Source: Promethearchaeota archaeon
GTDB lineage: Archaea; Asgardarchaeota; Lokiarchaeia; Sigynarchaeales; SOKP01
Direction: 5' to 3'
Assembly: GCA_019894875.1 (NCBI GenBank)
Contig: JAGXNR010000028.1
Span: 1 to 30,623 of the forward strand
DNA length: 30,623 bases
In this document: piece by piece, positions 24,532 to 30,623 of the stretch
Numbering within the stretch: the first letter of the stretch is position 1
Layout: every line of letters begins with the position of its first letter
The notes under the pieces: generated by a model
What the model was told of the DNA's origin: nothing
Seen by the model: the letters and a program-made list of their open reading frames with translations, nothing else
The model's database searches: none
Program-made: the position numbers and the translations under genes

Positions 24532-24566
24532 ATTATGGATTTAAATTTAATTAATATGATAAAAGA

Positions 24567-27023
24567 ATGACAAATAGCTTAACTCTCGAAACTGAAGTTA
24601 TCGAGTTACCTTACAAAGTACCTCAGAAGCCACCGTCCAATACTAAATTTGTACTATCATTAATAACTCCCTCGATTATCCTCCTTGTATTTGCTATATT
24701 GATCCCGATAATATTAGGTATTTTCATTAGTTTCACTAATAGTAGTGGTAGTGAAGGAACTGGCTACTTTGGGAATAGAATAGTTTTAGACAATTTTTAC
24801 GATTTATTATTTTATGGAAAAAGAAATTCCAATATATTCTGGCAATATACATATCAAACTCTTTTCTTCTCAGTTGTTTCACTAAGCATCGAATTTGTAT
24901 TAGGACTAATATTTGCTTTTATTTTAAACAAAAATTTTAAAGGTCGTGGATTAGCACGAGCAACGCTACTTATTCCGTGGGCGATTCCAACAGTAGCTTC
25001 AGCAACAATATTTAGAACTGAAATTTTCTCACCTGCTAACAACTTTGGGCTTGTAAATAGTCTATTATCACTTTTTAATTTTCAAACGATTGAATTCTAC
25101 GGTGTTGATGCTGAAATTCTTTTTAATTTACCAGTTTTTGTACCATATGAACCGTTTGTTACCGAAATTCCAATAAAAATGACGATGATTACAGCGATTG
25201 CTATTGATGTATGGAAAACAACACCTTTTATTACATTATTAATATTAGCTGCTTTGCAAATTGTTCCTGAAGATTTGTATAAAGCAGGAGACATTGCTGG
25301 TGCAACTGGTTGGCAAAAATTCAGATATGTGTCTTGGCCATTAATAAAACCTGGTGTAGGGATTGCCCTGATATTTCGTATGATGCAAGCACTTAGAGTT
25401 TATGATGCAATTGTTGTTTTTAATGATAATAGTGTCAACTCAATGACCTCACAGGCAGTAAATTTTTGGCTTAATACAGATTGGGGACTTGCTTCCACTG
25501 TAGCATTTTTATTATTTGTTATAATAATTATCTTCGCTTTAATACTTCTGTTTTGGACACGGAGAAGGGGAATAGGTAACCAAAAGGAAGTTGAAGAAAA
25601 AAATATTGAAAAGGAAGTTGAAGAAAAAAATATTGAAAAGGTAGTTGAAGAAAAATATATTGAAAAAGAAGAAATCTATGGTGTTGATCAGTTTCTTAGA
25701 GCAACTGCTATTGATTTTGAAACTAAAATTGAACCGCCTTCTCAAAGGAAAATCAACTGGTTTAAGAGGAAGAGGAATTTAAAAAGAATCGGCTTTTATT
25801 TTCTTGTAATTTTCATGTGTCTTTTTTGTGCATTTCCTTTTATGTGGATTGTTTTAAGATCCTTCAGATACCCATATTTAGATTTAAGACAGGATTCTTT
25901 TGAAATTATACCCCGAGTTTTCTCAATTGAGGCCTATAAGCTTCTTTTTGAAAATTCAAGATTTACCGGTGTATCATTTGAAAGAGCTCTAATTAATAGT
26001 TTTATTGTTTCTGGTTTAACTGTTTTAGTGGTTATAAGTTTGGGGTCCCTAATAGCATATGCTCTTGCGAAATTTAAATTTAAAGGTAAGCGAATTTTAA
26101 ATTCTTACACTTTTTCAATGAACAGTCTTCCACCTCTGATAATTATTATCCCATTTTTTATTCAGACAATCTCTATATCACAATTAATAACCGGAAACAC
26201 TAATTTTTTAAGTTACTTTATTCTGTTATTAGGAATTATATTCATTGCACTAGATGTAGCATTGTATCTAAAATCTAGAAAATATAAGAAGAAACTTTTT
26301 ATTGCAACACTATGCGTTATCGTCATCATTTCTGTAAGCGTTTTTCTTTATATTCGGTTCTCATTTTTAATTTTTGCATATAAAACTATCTCCAGCATGG
26401 TAATCTTGCTCTCAGGAATATTATTTTTTGTGGTAGACATTGTTGTGTTTATTGTTTTTATAATTTTAAATAAAAATTATAGCTGGAAACTTTTCATTGC
26501 TTCTTTAGGCATCATTCTTATCGTTTTTTGGAGTTTATTCGACTTTATACTCACAACTTCAAATCCATTTGCTTTACAGGATAATAAATTTGGACTTGTA
26601 TTACCTTATGCGGCTTTGAATTTACCTTTAGCTGTCTTTATATTAGTTGCCTTCTTCAGGGATATACCGAACGAGCTATGGAACGCTGCAAAAGTAGATG
26701 GTGCTTCCAATTTTCAAATATTTCGTAAAGTTATTCTTCCGTTGACAATTCCAGGTATTTTTACATGTGCTATCTTGGTATTTATTGCAGTATGGAATGA
26801 ACTCCTTTTTGCTCGGATTTTTTTAACCTCTGATGCCAACCATACAGTCCCACGAGCGATTCTTAGGTTTATAGAAAACGAACTAAGTTTGCAAGCTACT
26901 TGGGATACAGGCATAACGTTATTAGCAGCAACATCATTAGCTACAGTTCCTTTAGTTATCGTAGTATTAATTTTCCAAAAAAAAATTGTTAGTGGTTTAA
27001 CTCGAGGTGCTGTGAAAGGATAA
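24567..27023 (+). CDS. Fused MalF-MalG-type sugar ABC permease
   Basis: One 818-residue chain carries both halves of a MalFG-type transmembrane channel. MalF half (about 25-335): six helices and an EAA loop EDLYKAGDIAGATGWQKFRYVSWPLIKPG (233-261). Linker (about 335-390) with three near-identical nonapeptides (EVEEKNIEK). MalG half (about 408-818): MWIVLRSFR near the start, KFKFKGKRILNSYTFSMNSLPPLIIIIPFF, EAA loop NELWNAAKVDGASNFQIFRKVILPLTIPG and a closing helix. Between the third and fourth MalG helices, where a short LGLINT loop is usual, is an insert of about 130 residues (539-668) with four further helices. Homologues usually have separate proteins, so both the fusion and the insert are unusual. 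Partner ATPase is encoded 30 bases downstream. Membrane location. Confidence 0.88.
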   Translation: MTNSLTLETEVIELPYKVPQKPPSNTKFVLSLITPSIILLVFAILIPIILGIFISFTNSSGSEGTGYFGNRIVLDNFYDLLFYGKRNSNIFWQYTYQTLFFSVVSLSIEFVLGLIFAFILNKNFKGRGLARATLLIPWAIPTVASATIFRTEIFSPANNFGLVNSLLSLFNFQTIEFYGVDAEILFNLPVFVPYEPFVTEIPIKMTMITAIAIDVWKTTPFITLLILAALQIVPEDLYKAGDIAGATGWQKFRYVSWPLIKPGVGIALIFRMMQALRVYDAIVVFNDNSVNSMTSQAVNFWLNTDWGLASTVAFLLFVIIIIFALILLFWTRRRGIGNQKEVEEKNIEKEVEEKNIEKVVEEKYIEKEEIYGVDQFLRATAIDFETKIEPPSQRKINWFKRKRNLKRIGFYFLVIFMCLFCAFPFMWIVLRSFRYPYLDLRQDSFEIIPRVFSIEAYKLLFENSRFTGVSFERALINSFIVSGLTVLVVISLGSLIAYALAKFKFKGKRILNSYTFSMNSLPPLIIIIPFFIQTISISQLITGNTNFLSYFILLLGIIFIALDVALYLKSRKYKKKLFIATLCVIVIISVSVFLYIRFSFLIFAYKTISSMVILLSGILFFVVDIVVFIVFIILNKNYSWKLFIASLGIILIVFWSLFDFILTTSNPFALQDNKFGLVLPYAALNLPLAVFILVAFFRDIPNELWNAAKVDGASNFQIFRKVILPLTIPGIFTCAILVFIAVWNELLFARIFLTSDANHTVPRAILRFIENELSLQATWDTGITLLAATSLATVPLVIVVLIFQKKIVSGLTRGAVKG
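25584..25664 (+). repeat. 27-base tandem repeats in the permease linker
   Basis: Three copies of a 27-base unit (start 25584, 25611, 25638) encode KEVEEKNIE, KEVEEKNIE and KVVEEKYIE. The first two are identical over 27 bases. They lie between the MalF and MalG halves, form a charged, probably helical linker, and look like a recent slippage expansion. Confidence 0.9.
26180..26570 (+). other. Four-helix insert in the MalG half
   Basis: Two consecutive helix pairs are related: the first reads ILLLGIIFIALDVALYL, a KSRKYKKK loop, LFIATLCVIVIISVSVF; the second ILLSGILFFVVDIVVF, a NKNYSWK loop, LFIASLGIILIVFWSLF. Shared positions include IALD/VVVD-like turns, KLFIA.L and .S.F. Even helix number keeps the topology of the rest. 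Residues 539-668. Confidence 0.75.
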
Positions 27024-27052
27024 TTTTAATTTAAATATATGAAGGTTTAGAA

Positions 27053-28156
27053 ATGGTTCAAATAAGATTAGAGAACGTAAACAAAATCTTTCAACCAGAT
27101 GTGCATGTTTTAAGTGACCTAAATCTCGAAATTAAGGATAAGGAATTCATGGTCCTCGTGGGTCCCTCAGGATGTGGTAAGTCAACTTGCTTAAATATAA
27201 TTGCAGGGTTAGAATATGTTACTAATGGGAAAGTCTTTTTCGATGATATAGATGTTACTTATCTTCCACCAAAAGAACGAAAGGTAGCAATGGTATTTCA
27301 AAGCTATGCTTTATATCCTCATATGAATGTTAGGGAGAATATGGGGTTTGCTTTAAAATTATCAAAAATGGATAAGGGAGAGATTAAAAGAAGAGTTGAA
27401 AGTGCAGCACAATTATTGGGGATTTCAGAACTGTTAGAACGAAAACCTGGAGAACTCAGTGGAGGTCAACGCCAGAGAGTAGCTCTAGGAAGATCAATTG
27501 TACGGAATCCTACAGTGTTTCTCTTTGATGAGCCACTAAGTAATTTAGATGCAAAATTGCGTATTCAAATGAGGGGTGAAATTATTAAACTACAAAGAAA
27601 ATTGCAAATAACTCAAGTTTATGTAACCCATGATCAAGTGGAAGCAATGTCTATGGCAGATCGTATAGCTATCTTATTTGAGGGGAAATTTCAACAAATT
27701 GGAACCCCTGATGATGTGTATAACAAACCTGCAAATAAATTTGTAGCGGGATTTGTTGGATCTCCATCTATGAATTTTTTTAATGCTAGTTTTGATTCTG
27801 ATAAAATAACTTTTTGTAAACAAGAATATGGTCTCCCTTCAGAAATTCTGGAAATTTTGAAAACTGCAAATTTTAATGAAATAATTCTAGGAGTTCGTCC
27901 CGAACACATCAAAATTACACCTAAGGTTCATGAAAACTCGTTTGAAGTAGAAGTTACTGTTGTTGAATTTCTAGGATCTGAAACAATTGTTACTTTTGAA
28001 TTTATTGATGGTATTAGCGGTATGATTTCCGCTCCGGGGTTTTATGGTGCGAAAATGGGTGATAAAGCATTTATTTCATTTCCTCAAGAGAAAATTCATT
28101 TATTTGACGGAGAAACCGAAATAAATTTAATTCATAAGGAACATCATAAAATATAA
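27053..28156 (+). CDS. MalK/UgpC-type sugar ABC ATPase
   Basis: ATPase of the importer, 367 residues. Walker A GPSGCGKST (about 38-46), Q loop VFQSYALYPHMNV (82-94), ABC signature LSGGQRQRVALGR (134-146), Walker B TVFLFDEPLSNLD and H-loop His in YVTHDQVEAMSMAD. After about 235 residues a regulatory TOBE-like region follows (GSPSMNFFNA, ILGVRPEHI, VEVTVVEFLGSE, FISFPQEKIHLFDG), as in MalK. It interacts with the EAA loops of the fused permease; one permease chain binds two copies. The start ATG at 27053 is 30 bases after the permease stop with GAAGGT ahead, in the same operon. Confidence 0.95.
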   Translation: MVQIRLENVNKIFQPDVHVLSDLNLEIKDKEFMVLVGPSGCGKSTCLNIIAGLEYVTNGKVFFDDIDVTYLPPKERKVAMVFQSYALYPHMNVRENMGFALKLSKMDKGEIKRRVESAAQLLGISELLERKPGELSGGQRQRVALGRSIVRNPTVFLFDEPLSNLDAKLRIQMRGEIIKLQRKLQITQVYVTHDQVEAMSMADRIAILFEGKFQQIGTPDDVYNKPANKFVAGFVGSPSMNFFNASFDSDKITFCKQEYGLPSEILEILKTANFNEIILGVRPEHIKITPKVHENSFEVEVTVVEFLGSETIVTFEFIDGISGMISAPGFYGAKMGDKAFISFPQEKIHLFDGETEINLIHKEHHKI

Positions 28157-28176
28157 ATATAAATTCAGTGATATAT

Positions 28177-28641
28177 ATGCCATTCATTGCTAACTTATAT
28201 AAATCTGCAAAAGAGAAGAACATCCTTGCGGGATTAATTATTATCGATTTAATAGCATTTATTTCATATATGATTTTCCCCGCAGGTATCATCTATTTAG
28301 GCGATCTCCAAATGATTATTGGATGTATAATAGGTGTTCGCTTTTCTCTCAAAAATACTAAATCAGATCAAGTATATATAAAACATGGCGTAATCGTGGG
28401 CTTAGGCGGAGCGATTCTATCTGCATTTTCAATGAGTATTTTTGACTGGATAATCTTTTCAGGAATATATGGGTCCTCCCCATCTTTTTTCACAGTAGTT
28501 ATTGGTCTTTTTTTGATTGAGGCATTAATAGTTGGATTAATAATAGGACTAATAGTTGGGGGTTATTATAGTTATAAAAATAAAATCCCCATTGAAAAAT
28601 CTTCTAACGAGAAAGAATTCTATGAAAGCTTAAAAAGGTGA
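28177..28641 (+). CDS. Four-helix membrane protein of unknown role
   Basis: A 154-residue protein not recognised by me. It begins MPFIANLYKSAKEKNILAGL and has about four hydrophobic segments (about 16-36, 44-60, 72-100, 108-135), a glycine-rich final helix (GLIIGLIVGGYYS) and a charged tail. Glycine-rich hydrophobic proteins of this shape are common in archaea. It starts 20 bases after the MalK gene in the same direction, so it may be the last gene of the sugar operon. GTGAT (28168-28172) reads as a Shine-Dalgarno before ATG at 28177; a GTG at 28168 is the longer alternative. The stop overlaps a small downstream frame by 4 bases (GTGA). Confidence 0.6.
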   Translation: MPFIANLYKSAKEKNILAGLIIIDLIAFISYMIFPAGIIYLGDLQMIIGCIIGVRFSLKNTKSDQVYIKHGVIVGLGGAILSAFSMSIFDWIIFSGIYGSSPSFFTVVIGLFLIEALIVGLIIGLIVGGYYSYKNKIPIEKSSNEKEFYESLKR

Positions 28642-28835
28642 TAAAATTCATTATACTTTTTATGTTTCATATAATCCTTATTAACTCTCTGACTATATTT
28701 CTAAGAATACCAATAATCGGGGAAATTATTGATCTGACTTCTCTTACTATTGGATGATTTATAATATTGTCGATATATGTATGGTTAGGAATTATAATTA
28801 TCTCATTTAAGAAAAATTTCAAAAAATCCAATTGA
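28638..28835 (+). pseudogene. Small membrane protein frame interrupted by TGA
   Basis: From GTG at 28638 (inside GGTGATAA, overlapping the preceding stop) the frame runs 39 codons: MIKFIILFMFHIILINSLTI and then FLRIPIIGEIIDLTSLTIG. At 28755-28757 an in-frame TGA occurs, then FIILSIYVWLGIIIISFKKNFKKSN continues to a second TGA at 28833-28835. The two parts together look like one 65-residue two-helix protein, with TGA at a Trp-like position. It is either a pseudogene, read-through, or two short products. Start uncertain; ATT at 28650 lies seven bases after GGTGAT. Confidence 0.4.
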
Positions 28836-28925
28836 GAATTAAAAACCATCATGACAACACGAAAATCTATATTTGTACTCAAACTATATAATATTAAGAG
28901 TTATAATATTATTCAACCTTAAGCC

Positions 28926-30350
28926 ATGTTCGTCGAATTTTTTTATTATCTTAAAGAAAGATTACCCGTAAGTATAACAGAATATATAACTTTACTGGAA
29001 GCCCTAAATAAGGGACTTGTAAAGAATATGGTCGAATTCTATTACGTAAGTCGTTCAATTTTATGTAAGAACGAGCATCACTTTGATATTTATGATATCT
29101 CATTTGCCAACTTCTTTAAAAATGCAATGATACAATTCCCAGAAGATTTTAAACAAGAAATTTGGGATTGGCTTGATAAACCTATTTCTTTTCCCGAATT
29201 AATAGAAGGATTACAAATCTTACTAACAGAATACCAGCAATATCTGAATGTTGAGGACATACAAAAATTTTTGGAAGAGCTTTTAGAAAAATATGATGCT
29301 GAACTACGTAAAGGAATTTTGACTGATGCTCCAGATATGATTAAGGAAGAAGTCCTAAAGTGGCTAAAGAATAATCTCGAAGCCGCTGAAATGAATGGAC
29401 GACCTTCAGAAATGACGAGTAAATTTTTCAGTCTTGAAGAAATGCAAAAAAGACTTGAAGAACTAATGCAACAACAGGATGAAGAACATAATTTTGGAAA
29501 CCGTTGGATTGGTACTCAAGGTACGTCTCCATTTGGTAATTCTGGAGAAAATTCTATGGGTATGAGAATTGGGGGATCAGCAGGTATGCGAACGGCTGTT
29601 CAAATTGCCGAGAAAAGAATATTTAAAGACTATAGAAAAGATATAGTTCTCGATACAAGACAGATCAAAATAGCTCTCAAAAGATTAAAAAAACTTGAAG
29701 AAATTGGAAAGCAAGATGAATTGAACATAGATGACACAATTAATAAAACTGCAAAGAATGGCGGGGATATCGAAATAGTATTTGATAAACGGAGAAAAAA
29801 TGATGTAAAAATTCTACTGCTCATGGACGTAGGTGGTAGTATGACTCCTTACGCAAAATTTGTCAACCTTCTTTTCTCTGCTGCTAATAATATGTCTCAT
29901 TGGAAGGATTTTAAGTATTATTATTTTCATAATTGTATTTATGAAACTTTATACTTTAATGCCCGAAGAAATCCAGATGAAGCAATTGAATTTGACGATT
30001 TTTTAAAAAAATTTGATAAGAAATATAAAGTAGTGATAGTTGGGGATGCTGCCATGGCTAGTTGGGAACTTACAGAGAAGTATGGCTCAATATATTACTA
30101 TCACAAGAATGAAATGCCTGGTATATATTACATTAAAGAATTAGCTCACCATTTCAAGGATGGAATTGTGTGGTTAAACCCAGAACTAATTAGGCCTGAA
30201 TGGAGCCCTTGGACTCGTAAAATTATTTCAAGTATTGTCCCGATGTATGATTTAACTATTGAAGGAATAGAGGATGCGATGAAATTTCTAAGGAAAGGTG
30301 GCAAAAATCTATTTACTACAGTCAATTATTTCAAGGGATTAAATTATTAA
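28926..30350 (+). CDS. COG3825-type VWA protein, paralogue 2
   Basis: A second VWA protein of 474 residues, closely related to paralogue 1 along its whole length (MFVEFFYYLKERLPVSITEYITLLEALNKGLVKNMVEFYYVSRSILC; DEEHNFGNRWIGTQG; RIFKDYRKDIVLDTRQIKIALKRLKKL). MIDAS is DVGGSM at Asp301, the canonical form, where paralogue 1 has Thr. Relative to paralogue 1 it has about 60 extra residues in the middle (after EIWDWLDKPIS; roughly 80-170), a helical, acidic segment. Probably an adaptor for the MoxR ATPase at 5479, 23 kb away. A TATA-like actatataat about 35-40 bases before the ATG suggests a nearly leaderless transcript. Adjacent genes are small membrane proteins, not a MoxR gene. Confidence 0.88.
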   Translation: MFVEFFYYLKERLPVSITEYITLLEALNKGLVKNMVEFYYVSRSILCKNEHHFDIYDISFANFFKNAMIQFPEDFKQEIWDWLDKPISFPELIEGLQILLTEYQQYLNVEDIQKFLEELLEKYDAELRKGILTDAPDMIKEEVLKWLKNNLEAAEMNGRPSEMTSKFFSLEEMQKRLEELMQQQDEEHNFGNRWIGTQGTSPFGNSGENSMGMRIGGSAGMRTAVQIAEKRIFKDYRKDIVLDTRQIKIALKRLKKLEEIGKQDELNIDDTINKTAKNGGDIEIVFDKRRKNDVKILLLMDVGGSMTPYAKFVNLLFSAANNMSHWKDFKYYYFHNCIYETLYFNARRNPDEAIEFDDFLKKFDKKYKVVIVGDAAMASWELTEKYGSIYYYHKNEMPGIYYIKELAHHFKDGIVWLNPELIRPEWSPWTRKIISSIVPMYDLTIEGIEDAMKFLRKGGKNLFTTVNYFKGLNY

Positions 30351-30466
30351 AATATCACCATATTTTTTAGATCATATCAGAAAATCGTACTAATATTAAC
30401 TTTATGACTCCCTTTATCTTTTACTTTTAATTTACATTAAATTTGAAATCAAAGTGGTAAAAAATC

Positions 30467-30623
30467 ATGGAAAACGAAAATAATAATAAACCAAAAAAAA
30501 GAGAGATAATGCAGTATTTCGATTTGTTTTTCGGTTTATATAACTCTTTTGTAATGAGTTTTATGGTACTTATAATTCTGGGGATCTTAGCTTTAGCGAT
30601 AATCGCTCATGTATGTATAATCA
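30467..30623 (+). CDS. Partial membrane protein, 5' end
   Basis: From ATG at 30467 the frame is open to the window end (52 codons). It begins MENENNNKPKKREIMQYFDLFFG, then has a hydrophobic helix (about 29-50, SFVMSFMVLIILGILALAIIAHV). Basic residues before the helix indicate a cytoplasmic N-terminus. No family assigned. The 116-base gap before it is AT-rich, with nothing else evident. Confidence 0.55.
   Translation, partial: MENENNNKPKKREIMQYFDLFFGLYNSFVMSFMVLIILGILALAIIAHVCII

Noticed and set aside
25539..25745. Antisense reading frame rich in FFFN
   Set aside because: It is the complement of the permease linker repeats, so a low-complexity shadow.
28755..28757. Selenocysteine codon in the small membrane frame
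   Set aside because: No SECIS-like element or redox motif is evident and the residue would lie at a helix boundary; a TGG-to-TGA change or short frame is simpler.
1..30623. tRNA or rRNA genes
   Set aside because: No cloverleaf-like or GC-rich conserved RNA stretch found in the gaps; the intergenic regions are AT-rich throughout.

Overview
The window is AT-rich and reads as archaeal, most likely an Asgard (Promethearchaeota-type) genome. That placement is inferred from family content, not from a phylogenetic marker. Archaeal signs are a NusA-like protein of two KH domains, DUF134 and DUF169 proteins with small NifX-type proteins, a Thermococcus-type trehalose synthase TreT beside a sugar ABC transporter, GGTGAT-type Shine-Dalgarno sites, TATA-box promoters, and two surface proteins ending in an IPGF + transmembrane + Arg/Lys tail. 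Bacterial-looking genes are mixed in: mscL, an NAD-dependent DNA ligase, and a MoxR/VWA pair of the COG0714/COG3825 type.

Layout. 1-4269: the 5' end of an unidentified gene, mscL, and a soluble histidine kinase with seven PAS domains, all on the minus strand. 4578-6330: a QueG/COG1600-like Fe-S protein followed by a MoxR AAA+ ATPase. 6332-13539: a block that looks inserted, holding a small unknown gene, ligA, a decayed copy of the protease signal-peptide region, a 31-bp tandem repeat array and a 1495-residue surface protease. 13700-18948: a VWA protein of the family that normally sits beside this type of MoxR, a second QueG-like Fe-S protein, two NifX-like proteins, a DUF134 regulator, a DsrE-like protein and a DUF169 protein. 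18988-21586: the NusA-like gene, a THUMP-like methyltransferase, a relic zone (third VWA gene start abutting an inverted NusA-like pseudogene) and a two-helix membrane protein. 21575-28835: treT divergent from a sugar ABC transporter operon of binding protein, a fused MalF-MalG permease with an extra four-helix insert, and a MalK-type ATPase, then small membrane proteins. 28926-30350: a second full-length VWA paralogue. 30467-30623: the start of another membrane protein.

How the parts may work together. The ABC transporter probably imports trehalose, maltose or a similar glucoside, and TreT interconverts trehalose with glucose and nucleotide-glucose. MoxR and the VWA proteins should form an AAA+/VWA chaperone pair; in better known pairs (NorQ/NorD, CbbQ/CbbO, CoxD/CoxE) such systems activate metalloenzymes. 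Here a QueG-like Fe-S protein lies beside both the MoxR gene and the first VWA gene, and Fe-S or sulfur-handling families follow. I therefore suggest one ancestral metalloprotein-maturation neighbourhood, now split by the ligase-protease block and with its VWA gene amplified (two intact copies and one relic).

I see no rRNA, tRNA, CRISPR array or transposase gene.
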